NCBI RefSeq assembly: GCF_902806685.2
Contig: NC_048543.1
Span: 11,566,106 to 11,630,105 of the forward strand
Direction of reading: 5' to 3'
DNA length: 64,000 nt
Source: Maniola hyperantus
Lineage: Eukaryota > Arthropoda > Insecta > Lepidoptera > Nymphalidae
In this document: in pieces, positions 23,701 through 33,228 of the stretch
Position numbering within the stretch: position 1 is the stretch's first letter
Layout: each line of letters starts with the position of its first letter
The notes under the pieces: model-generated
What the model was told of the DNA's origin: nothing
Databases searched by the model: none
What the model saw: only the letters and a program-made list of their open reading frames with translations
Translations under genes and position numbers: made by a program

Positions 23701-24404
23701 TCGTTCAGTGCAAGAAGATGTATTAAGATACACAATAATTAGTTCAGAATGATTATTGTAGATTTGTACTTGAATGTGGCTACTGTGAGCCACGCGAATC
23801 ACCATCAAGACTTTCTAAGACAGACAAGTGTATGTTTGAAGCTACATTAAACTGAAATTAAAAAAATTAAATCACTAAATTTTTAAATACGTATGTACAA
23901 ACGAAGAAAAGTTATGTAAATAGCATTTTACTCAGTGTCAAACTTTATTTTTACATATTTCCGCTCATACATTATGATATAGAAGATTTCTGGCATTATT
24001 CCATACAGTGTCCATACATTATAAAAACAAGAGTTAATACTCTATAAGCCCGCTTAAGAACGTAATTAGTAACTATCAGCATATATAAAGGAGCGACATT
24101 CTTGGATTTCCATGATTATTTATTCAGTTTAGCTGATATTGTCATAGATTATCTGAGCTTAGATTGTTTTTTGAAGATTTACATTTGATTAATTTTGACA
24201 TTTTATACTCTGCTACCGTTCGCATTGAGATCGCAAAGTAAATATTAGCAAACCAAATACGTAGCTGATTGTATTTTATTTATCGAGATGTTTTTCGTGC
24301 ATAATTATTTGAATTAAAGACTGACTGTGTTGATCTTAAAGCGAAGGCATGCCAAACCCCTTTTCTAGCGAATTTCGCATATAAGTATGTGTTGTAGTTG
24401 ACAA

Positions 24405-24469
24405 TTTTGTAAACTCTTGTTTTTTTGTGAATCAGTGCATGATTCACAAGAAAACAAGGGTTTACAAAA
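24405..24469. repeat. 30-bp-arm hairpin with 5-base loop
   Basis: 24405-24434 (TTTTGTAAACTCTTGT...GAATCA) pairs with 24440-24469 with three mismatches around the loop GTGCA. Too compact a loop for an ordinary miRNA precursor; more like a collapsed palindromic element. Confidence 0.8.
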
Positions 24470-24645
24470 GGCAAAAAATGTTTTGTAGACACGTCTTAGA
24501 ATAAATGTCTGTGGTTTACTAAATTTCTCGATTGCTTCAATTTGAAGGCAGTCTATCAACTTCAATTAATGGATTCTTTCACTCTGTTTCTAGGTTAGAC
24601 GAGATCGCAGTAAAGTGCAAACCTGACGCAAAAAAGTAATAATCA

Positions 24646-24865
24646 AGAAACAAAAAGCTTAATTTCCGCTGAAACAGACAAATTTGTATAGTACAACATG
24701 CAAATAAGCGTGCACCACTCGCCCTCCTACTGCTAAATATGAAGGAAAAGCCAGCCACCAGGCAAGCAATACGCAGTATCATATCGCACATCGCATGTTG
24801 CACCATACAGATTTGTCTCAGTCTTGGTTCAGCGGATTATAGCAAATTAAGCTTTTGGTTTATAA
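24646..24865. mobile_element. Inverted-repeat element (MITE-like)
   Basis: Left arm AAAAGCTTAATTTCCGCTGA...AGACAAATTTGTATAGTACAACATGC; the right arm from 24795 to 24860 carries its inverse with short insertions (GCATGTTGCACCATACAG, then AGCGG...AATTAAGCTTTT). No coding. Confidence 0.65.
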
Positions 24866-25985
24866 TGGTCTTCGCCTTCGAATGTAGCCTGATAATAGTG
24901 ACTTTTGTGCACGACTGTCAGTCTGTTGTAACCGCGAGAGACGCTTTACAACCCCAATAAAACAATGACCCTTATCAGCTGTTATCAAAGCAGCAAACAT
25001 AAAGTTTATTTGAACGAGTTTGTACGTTCTGTACGTTTGTACGAACCGACGTTTGTTCTAGTGGTGATGTGATAAGATGAATACGACAATTAGGTATTAA
25101 TGATATCCATAGATACTGTGCTGTGCTAAAATTTCAATATCGCCTTGTTTCCCATGATTGAACTTTTTTATTTTTTGCCATGTTTAGGGTTCCGTACCAA
25201 AAGGGTTTTGGTTCCAATGATGTCGTCATACATACATACATCCGGCGCCTAAACAGTACACACGCTAACTAATGTGAATTTTCAACTTTTGTATAAAAAG
25301 CTTATTAAAGCTTATTTAGAACTACGGGATATGAATAATATTATATACTAATGGTCTGACTCACATATTATTATCTGGGTCTAGAAACTTTTCACTCTCT
25401 CTCTTTATTAGAACACATAGGTACAGAATATACATTGTTACTTAGCTACTTATTCCTAGTTAGTACATACGCTTAATAAGTGTTCACTTACTTACATTAT
25501 CATTAGTTATTATTTATTAAATTAAGTAATTAAATTAAATTACAAGGAGTTTGAAGGAACTTGAACTTTTGCATGTTAATAAATAAAATATTAATCAAAA
25601 TGATACAGATTTTAAAATAACTTATTCATAAAATGTAAATACATGAAGGTTTCCTCTTTAACATCAATTTCCACAGAATTTTCCGATAGTTTTAGATCTA
25701 TTCGAACAAAGCCACGGCGGATCATCTATTCACATACCTACTCGTATAAACAAAAACATGTAATAATTTTCATCAAAAATTTCAAAAAAGCACGTTTCAA
25801 ATATTAAGAAGAGTTAGTAACAAAAACAATGGAATGATACAATGTAATCTTTGCGGTCTTGGCAAATACCTACTACCTACGCTTTTCTTCAAACAAAATG
25901 CTCTTTCAACCAGATGTCTAATTAATTGCTAAGTTATAGAATCTTTGTGACGAATTTTACAAGTAGACATTTACCTATATATTTT

Positions 25986-26372
25986 AGGGTTCCATACCCC
26001 AAAAGAAAAAAGGAACCCTTATAGAATCACTTCGTTGACTATCTGTCTGTCATATCTGTCAATTCGGGGGAATCAAAACCTATTGGGTAGGTAGGTATTT
26101 CCCGTTGATATAGAATCATGAAATTTAACAAGAAGCAATGTCTTAGCACAAGTAAAGGAAAAAATTCGAAAACCGTGAATTTGTCTTTACGTCACAAAAA
26201 AAATGCTAATTAGTCTCTAGACTAAATAATTAAGTAGTTTACTAAATTACATCAAGATGGCTCTGTCCGTCAGTAACTTACAGATATTTTTTATTATACT
26301 GGTTTGAGATTTCTTGTACGATAATACGGAACCCTTCGCGTGCGAGTTCAACTCGCACTTGACCGGTTTTTC
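25986..26372 (-). repeat. GGGTTCCG-family dispersed repeat, inverted copy
   Basis: Left end TTTAGGGTTCCATACCCCAA, internal (CTGT)n, CGTGAATTTGTCTTTACGTC, right end ACGGAACCCTTCGCGTGC and ACTTGACCGGTTTTT. Confidence 0.75.
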
Positions 26373-27451
26373 TGAAATAAACTCATTTAGTGAGTGACAA
26401 TTACATTCACTTCGTTTTGAATTTTTAATTATGAGGATCATTGGGACTCGAACATTGAGCGTTCGTGACTTTTGCCAAAACAATGGAATCAGAGTGTCAC
26501 AATAAAGATGTTTGCATTGAGAATACGGGAAAGTAAAGTAGGTACGATTGATGAAATCGACAGAGTGAAAATAGAATTCTGAGTTAAATTATTTTACATT
26601 TTAAAACTGTAGGCAACTCTACCTATGATATAAGAAAGACTACATGTATTTCTTATAATAGTAATCCTACTTTCGACTCTTATTATTATCATGAATCTAT
26701 AGCACTCTATAGTGCATGAGTAGATGTCCCTATCCTATACATAATATAGGTAGGTGCGATTGTAAATTAATTTCTACAATAGCAAATAAGTTGCAATAAT
26801 ATGAACCATATTTTTATAGAAAAAATTTAATTGTATGAATCGTTAGTTCAATAATACCTACATAATAAGTAGGTAGGTATTATTCCCCAGACTATTTCTT
26901 ATAAGTGACTGATCATGCTAGATTTAGATTTTCAAAAATCCCATAACAGCTCTGTAACTTTTTTGGATAAAAAATAGCCTACTTGTATCTATGACAAAAA
27001 TCACGTTGATATGTTGCTTCTCCGTCAAAAAAACACACTTTCGCATTTATAATTTTAAGTAGGATTTGGTTAGTAGCTGTAGTAGAGTTGCAACTCTGAA
27101 ATATAAAACCCTGCCTACACTGCGCTACTCTCGTAAATATTTTTTAACAGGTCTCCACTCTCCAGAGACAGGTAATTACTTACCCACCTACACAAAGCGA
27201 CGGGGCGTCGTCGTCTTCCCGATTCGAATACATTATTTTGTTAAGATCCTCCAAACTAATACCACCCCAAATTAGGAATTTAAACAGATCCATTGACTTA
27301 TATATTACTTCGTATGGACAGGGCCATTGAACAAACAAAATGGCACCGACTCAGTGGTGCTTTAGCACCAATGCAACCTCAATGACGTCTGGATTTCAAA
27401 GTTCAAACGGGTCGTTTCTTGGATGAATGTTCCAAATAATGTATTAATAAT

Positions 27452-27503
27452 AAGCGAACAAAATTATTCACGGTTCCAAAACCGTGAAAAATTTTGTTCG
27501 CTT
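27452..27503. repeat. 52-bp palindrome
   Basis: AAGCGAACAAAATTATTCAC at 27452 pairs with the inverse at 27503 over about 24 bp with one mismatch; the centre is CGGTTCCAAAACCG. Confidence 0.85.
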
Positions 27504-27754
27504 GGGCATATCTTGTCATTTATTTATTATTACTTTGACGTTTATTTGTATCCTCGTATGACGTTTGATTAAATGCAACAAGGCAGTTGACAGTTAAAAA
27601 TATCTAGGTATCTATTTAGTTAAAAGCGCAACGAAAATGATTCAAAACTCGACCGATGACTTATTTTCGTACCGCGATGTTTTAAATCTTACAATCATAA
27701 ATGTTCATTTAATGTCATGTTTTTAAATTTTATTTTAAATAACTGGTTGCAGTG

Positions 27755-27795
27755 TATTTAAATATATAAAAGGAAAAGGTGACTGACTGACTGTA
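27755..27795 (-). repeat. Fragment of the (GACT)n repeat
   Basis: TATATAAAAGGAAAAGGTGA followed by CTGACTGACTG, as at 5610. Confidence 0.6.
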
Positions 27796-27818
27796 ACGAG
27801 TAGGTACGTACCACGATT

Positions 27819-27861
27819 AATATCACAATTATCACGATATAATCATGATAATTGTGATATT
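27819..27861. repeat. Perfect 16-bp-arm hairpin just before the exon-like array
   Basis: AATATCACAATTATCA (27819-27834) pairs exactly with 27846-27861 around an 11-base loop; it lies about 70 bp upstream of the candidate cassette exon acceptor. Confidence 0.85.
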
Positions 27862-27933
27862 TATATATTGATATGTCGTTAAACCACGAAATAAGTCTAA
27901 AATCGTTAGATTAACTTGATTCTTTTTTTGCAG

Positions 27934-28065
27934 TATGGGCAGAAACGGGTGAGTTTCGAGACAGCGGGCACTCGTCACTTGCGTCAGGTGGTTCGGGCAT
28001 AGAGCAGACCTCGCTGTATGCGCCACCACGACAGCGCGGGCGGGATCGCAAACTCACCGATGACA
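27934..28065 (+). CDS. Candidate cassette exon in Pitx intron 1 (44 codons, phase 1-1)
   Basis: A pyrimidine tract TTCTTTTTTTGCAG precedes 27934 and GTGAGT follows 28065, giving an open 132-nt segment on the Pitx strand. Entered in phase 1 it reads WAETGEFRDSGHSSLASG, then GGSGIEQTSLYAPPRQRG, then RDRKLTDD, and leaves in phase 1. It would therefore fit between Pitx exons 1 and 2 in frame, adding 44 residues. A second AG at 27941-27942 would shorten it by exactly three codons (NAGNAG-like choice, 9 nt apart). I do not recognise the peptide. Four decayed copies follow (28099 onward), and this first copy is the only one without frameshift or stop. It could be a real alternative Pitx exon, an exon of an unseen nested gene on the same strand, or a captured exon fragment from elsewhere. 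Confidence 0.4.
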
Positions 28066-28610
28066 GTGAGTTCACCTGTTTAGTTGCAATCTCAACAGAA
28101 ACGGGGGGGTTTGAGACAGTGGACACTCATCATTTACGTCAGGTAGTTCGGGCATAGAGCAGACCTCGCTGTATACGCCACCACGGCAGCGGCGGGATCG
28201 CAAACCCACCGATGACAGTGAGTTCACCTCTTTAGTTGCAATATCAACAGAAACGGGCTAGTTTCAGGATAGCACGATTGCTTTGGCTCGACATAAAGCA
28301 GTCCTCACTATATGAATGCACCACCACGGCAGCGCAATGGGCGCGACCACAAATCTACTGACGATAGTGAGTGAAAAGCTTTAGTTGTGATTTGAACAGA
28401 ATCAGCGAATTTTGAGACGTTACAAGACGTAATAGAGGCATTTTTCTAACGCCATGTTGACGAGACGAGCGATTGCTATCTCACCATCGACTCGATCGAC
28501 ATCGACACATCGTGAGTAAACATATTTAGTTGCAATTTGGACAGAAATGGGCGAGTTTCGAAAGTTGTCACTCGCGTTTAGTGACAGCGATATAACCGCC
28601 TTCGTCAAAT
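27934..28610 (+). repeat. Tandem array of five exon-like units, period about 145-156 bp
   Basis: Five head-to-tail units begin after a CAG at 27942, 28098, 28250, 28399 and 28544, so the spacing falls steadily (156, 152, 149, 145). Each is preceded by a variant of TTTAGTTGCAATNTCAACAG; the first four end in an AGTGAGT- or CGTGAGT-type donor. The spacer between one donor and the next acceptor is only about 33 bp, too short for an intron. Unit 2 (28099-28217) has lost one base near its start and three later, which brings in a TAG; unit 3 (28251-28366) has a TAG as its third codon; units 4 (28400-28511) and 5 are more diverged. The pattern is tandem exon duplication with decay away from the first copy. 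Confidence 0.75.
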
Positions 28611-28740
28611 TACCTAGATGTAATTTTCACACGATTAATACACGATTTTATTCTCATAGTGGGAAAACAGCGCGACGATTCAGTGATAAACACTGAATGA
28701 TAGACATTTATTTTTAATTCATCGAAGGCTTTTTTTAAAA

Positions 28741-28990
28741 TAAAAAATAGCGAGCAAACGAGCAGGCTTCACATGATGTTAAGTGGTTACCGCCGCCCAT
28801 GAACATTTTGCAGAACCAGAGGAACTGCCAATGCGTTGCCGACCTTTCAGGAATTTGTTAGTCCTCCCCTTGAATAACCCATGTTGTAATCTAGTGGGAA
28901 CACCGCCGAAAGGAGTTGATTCCACAGTTTGCATGTGCATGGAAAAAGGATCTGGCACAACGGATGCGGTTGAAGTGCACCAAGGCTGAG
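28741..28990 (+). repeat. Dispersed repeat family F, second copy
   Basis: GCGAGCAAACGAGCAGGCTT, CCGCCGCCCATGAACATTTT, TAGTGGGAACACCGCCGAAA, then TCCACAGTTTGCATGTGCAT and GCGGTTGAAGTGCACCAAGG; longer at its right end than the copy at 21246. Confidence 0.75.
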
Positions 28991-29220
28991 TGTGAAATTG
29001 CTACGACAAAATTTTAATATATATTTTTTTAATTTAACTTAGTGAATCAGCAGTGTAGAACCAACCTCCAACCAAAGTCTAATGAGTTGGATGGGTGTAC
29101 TTTAGTGTTGATCATTGATTTAACGAGTTACTCTGCAGATTTAAGATAAAATTAACTGGTCCTTTTTGATGGAAGGACAGTTTTCAATCACTAAGTACCT
29201 ACCTGTTTGTAGTTACAAAA

Positions 29221-29442
29221 TCCATACTAATATTATAAATCCGAAATTGTGTCTGTCTGTCTGTCAGTCTGCTAGCTTTTCATGGCCCAACAGTTTAACC
29301 GATTTTGATAAAATTTGGTACCGAGTTAATTTACATCCCGGGGAAGGACATAGGCTACTTTTTATCCCGGAAAATCATAGAATTTTCACGTAATTTTTAA
29401 TACACCTAAATCCACGTAGACGAAGAAGCAGGATCTAGTCAG
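29221..29442 (+). repeat. Dispersed repeat family E
   Basis: CATACTAATATTATAAATCC, (TCTG)n, GTTTAACCGATTTTGATAAA, CATCCCGGGGAAGGACATAG, ending GACGAAGAAGCAGGATCTAG. Confidence 0.8.
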
Positions 29443-30112
29443 CTATATTTACGAAATGATGAAAGAATAGAGGAACGTGATTCCAAGGATTGAATAGATT
29501 AAGCATTTTAGTGGAAAACTACGAGCACAGTCTATCTTAGTGAAACTAAGGAGGTACATACTATAATAATTACAGTTAAGTATAAACATAATAATTATTA
29601 CTGTGTATTCTGATTAGATTCTAAAACTGCAAAACAGTTTGTAAAGATAATATTATGCAGGCATCTTAATTTGCCAATTGACTCAAACACGAGTCGACTG
29701 TGGAGTGTGGTGCGTTCCATCAATCTTATCAGTGTTTATTTCCATATGAAACACGATACCTACCAGCGCAGGGTCCTGTTGAATGTATGAATAACGTTAG
29801 CCACTCGAAATGAACTAGCCTCTATAATAAATAATAAATTAAAATAAATAACTTAAATTACCTTTGTTTTTACTATTGTCTCTTTAAAAACATGCTCATT
29901 TTAAAAAAAGTGTTCTAGATTTATACACAAATGTCTTATTAATATTTAAAAAAACTTGAACTTTCTCCACAAGAAATTTATTGTAGGTATAGCTGTCTTT
30001 AAAACGAAGTCTCTAACGTTAGGTAGATGGTCATTTCTTAACTGGGTTTCATAAGATATAACTACCTGATGAAAAAAAAATATGCTGATCGCTTTTTTAT
30101 TTTTTATTACTA

Positions 30113-30335
30113 GATGATGCCCGCGACTTCATCTGGGTAGGTTTAGGTTTCCTAAGAATCCCGTGAAAAATCTCTTTGATTTTCCGAGACAAATATCCGT
30201 AACAAATTTCATAAAAATCGGTTTAACATATTATGGGCCGTGACGTGTAGATACTCATCGGTTTAACCGTGAAAGTAACAAACAAACAGACACACACATA
30301 GACACGCTTTCGCAGTAAAAATATTTATACTGAAC
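30113..30335 (-). repeat. Dispersed repeat family E, inverted
   Basis: ACTAGATGATGCCCGCGACT, AATCCCGTGAAAAATCTCTT, AAATCGGTTTAACATATTAT, AACAAACAGACACACACATA and CTTTCGCAGTAAAAATATTT. Confidence 0.75.
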
Positions 30336-30741
30336 GAGCTAGGACTCTTCAATTCAAGATAAGTATATGTATCATACGTAATAATTTACTTATTTCCTGT
30401 TTACATAATCTTGTCAAATTTTCTAATAGGTACCTACCTACCTACTTAAGCATATTTTTATCTATTATTATCAAACTTTAACGAGTTATCTATCGATACT
30501 CAAATAGGCCACCACTGATTCGGAAGCGCTTGTTTCTATTAGAATTTCCGGCAAGGAACTCTATCGGATCACAGACTTATCTACAACCATTTCTGCTTTC
30601 ACTATTCTCTATTTAATTAGATCCTATAATTATTTAGGGTTCTGCAATCAACTGCTTTAGTTTGCGATAAGCTGAAATCTAGACAGTTGGCTAGTGAGAT
30701 CTAGGTACACCAGGAAATACGTATCGAACACTAGATACCAA

Positions 30742-30950
30742 AAAATCGGCCAAAACGTGCGAGGTGGACTCGCACACGAAGAGTTCCATGGTACTTACAA
30801 GAATTTTAATCTTTTACTCTTTTTTCTTTAATTTTAATGGTGGCCATTTTGAAATTTTTACTCACGGACCGACGACGCGGACGAACGGACAACGGAGGCT
30901 TAGTAATAGAGCCCCGTTGCCACGTTTTGGGTATACGGAACCCTAAACAG
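30742..30950 (+). repeat. GGGTTCCG-related repeat
   Basis: AAAATCGGCCAAAACGTGCG, GGACTCGCACACGAAGAGTT, ACGGACAACGGAGGCTTAGT and TACGGAACCCTAAACAGG. Confidence 0.7.
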
Positions 30951-31019
30951 GAACAATTTCTAAAAATTCGTACACATCGATTTTATGGAGTAGGTGTATT
31001 AAAATGATCAATCTGTAAG

Positions 31020-31325
31020 CGCAGTCATCGGCATATAATGAACAACATGGGATTAAGGCCTCAAACTTTGGGCGCGATGTACGCTACCGCTTGCATTCTC
31101 GCGAGCGATTACGATAGTAGCTATCACTCGATATCACTCGATACCGATAAGCGTTATCATCGATACGCTTTGTACGCCCGCCGACCCATCCATCATTGGA
31201 AAACAACCTTTGCGTTTGGCCGACACGACACAAGCTGGAAGGTAAATAGCGCAGTTAACATGTGTTAGAGATATCGGTACATGATGCCACTTCACGCCCG
31301 ACACTCGTCGATAACAACGTTTCCT
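31020..31325. promoter_or_regulatory. Candidate regulatory block with a GATA-motif cluster
   Basis: Unique GC-richer DNA. GGGATTAAG (K50-type core at 31049-31055) is followed by a packed run of GATA/TATC motifs between about 31105 and 31165, including CTCGATATCACTCGATACCG and TTATCATCGATACG, and further ATCGG/CGATA motifs near 31270. A 76-codon frame crosses it but shows no domain. Confidence 0.3.
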
Positions 31326-31616
31326 TTAATGTTCACTTTCATACTTATGTAACAAAGTAGTGCTTCTTGTGATGACGCGATCAAATGCTGTAATCGTAAA
31401 TTACCTAACTGCCTATTAGGACGGACATCGCTTTACTAGCTAATCTTTTTCAGATATATATTTTCACGGGTTTCAATATATTATTAGGTATAATAGAAAA
31501 TATTATTTTAACAAAAGCGTGGATTTGACTCCCTCCAGCAATGTGCGGGGCTGCAATTGCTTACATAATATGGCACAATATAACTACCTGATTATTGTAA
31601 ATTGAACATTTGAACA

Positions 31617-31745
31617 GAGCAACCATCGAGTTTCTTGCTGGAGATCTCCTATATACACTGTAGTCTGTGCTGGAGATTCTCGGTAGGAATTCCGAACCAG
31701 TGGTACATTCTTTTGACGGTTCAAAAGCACTTTTAGGATTTGGAT
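31617..31745 (-). repeat. Short LINE-type 3' fragment
   Basis: GAGTTTCTTGCTGGAGATCT, TCTCGGTAGGAATTCCGAAC and GACGGTTCAAAAGCACTTTT, a block order also seen at 16748. Confidence 0.5.
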
Positions 31746-32932
31746 GGGTACCTATAGATTAATTGAGATACACATAGTGGAGCTATTTAGAGAAAGTATG
31801 TACTTACTGATATGCGTAGTAAGTACCTACCAAACGATATTTATTAGAGGCTAGGCTAGTAAATAGTAGATGAGCATAAAGCCGATAACTAAATAAATAA
31901 ATCTATGTACTGTTGGAGATTAGTTAACAAAAACAAAACAAAATTTCTTTACTAACATATTTATTATGTCGGATTTGAGACCATAAACCGTGGATTTTCC
32001 CGTTAAAGATTTGTTTTCATGATAATAATTATGTAATGGTGCCTAATACCTACTCGTGTATGTCACTAATCGTAGGCGATGAGCGATATCAATTTTATCA
32101 ACTGATAAATAAAAAGATTTGAAATAAAAACTAAAACATGGCGGTTATAATTTATTTAATTAATTTGTCTTCAATCAAGATAAGTTTGCCGCAATAAAAT
32201 GGTCAGCTTTAATCCGATTAAAATATAAAAGTTTACGAATGGAAACAATTCGACAAGATAAACGCTGCAACGCCTATCTATGCCTACATAAAATATCTAT
32301 ATTAAAATACCTACCTACTATATGAACTGACATATTAATTTTAGAGATAACTAGCGACCCGCCCCGGCTTCGCATGGGGGCAATGTAGATACTAATGTGG
32401 TGCCATTGAGGTGTCATTGCCTCGGAAACTCTCAAATGAAAGAATTTTTTCCAACCTAATTCACATTATTTCGATTTCTCTAGGGATCTCCAATTTTTTG
32501 AAAATTAAACCAAAGCTATAAACCTTTCTCTTGAACCACTCTATCTATTGGTGAAAACAGAATTAAAATCCGTTGCGTAGTTTAAAAGATCTACGCGTTC
32601 ATACATATAGACAGCGGGAAGCGACTTTATTCTATACTATGTAGAGATATATTGTCACGAGGCATGTAGTTAGCAAACGAGCTGATTTCTAAAACTTACT
32701 ATAAAGTAAAAAACATCACAGTCGAGTAACCCGCCAAAATTGCACTGTAAGGCTTTCAGCATAAAATTGCTACGTCGCGTTGCTGACCTACGGATGTGTG
32801 TCAAATGTACCAATATTTTGCTTGATTTTCATAGCATAGCTTAGCTTAGCTGTCTGTGGTTGAAAAGGGGTTCTACGAAACTTATTTTTACATACTACTT
32901 AGTTGAAGCGAGATGCGAGTTAAGGACACGAC

Positions 32933-33228
32933 CTGTACCCGTAGTACAAGATTTTACGTCTCACCAAACCAAACCAAATTCGAGAGTCGAAATACTTCCG
33001 CGTTACAGTAAAATGGACCTAAACAGCCTTGAATTGAAGTCAAATATTCAATGCCACTGATTTTAATTTCGCAATGTTTCCGCTTGGAGCGCTGGCTGTA
33101 GAAGTGTAGACAAACTTGAGCTTTAAAACAAGGCGTTTAAGATCCAGTTTACTGTAACGCGGAAGTATTTCGACTCTCGAATTTGGTTTGGTTTGGTGAG
33201 ACGTAAAATCTTGTACTACGGGTACTGA
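32933..33228 (+). mobile_element. Palindromic MITE family A, copy 3
   Basis: CTGTACCCGTAGTACAAGAT at the left and CTTGTACTACGGGTACTG at the right; interior in the same orientation as copy 1 and almost identical to it. Confidence 0.8.

Larger units (their letters stand above)
16821..27451. other. Intron 1, third part: long AT-rich stretch with sparse repeats
   Basis: 18938-21239, 21460-22419, 22681-23419, 23701-24404, 24861-25985 and 26371-27451 show no recognisable gene; frames present are short and AT-biased. The block 19387-19761 has an antisense 124-codon frame with no domain. 17000-17500 is unique with mixed GC and short frames on both strands. 25183-25208 has a scrap of the GGGTTCCG repeat. 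Confidence 0.35.

Noticed and set aside
27945..28610. CRISPR-like or plain satellite interpretation of the exon-like array
   Set aside because: Eukaryotic context; units differ in length, carry splice-type borders and have no short direct repeat with unique spacers.
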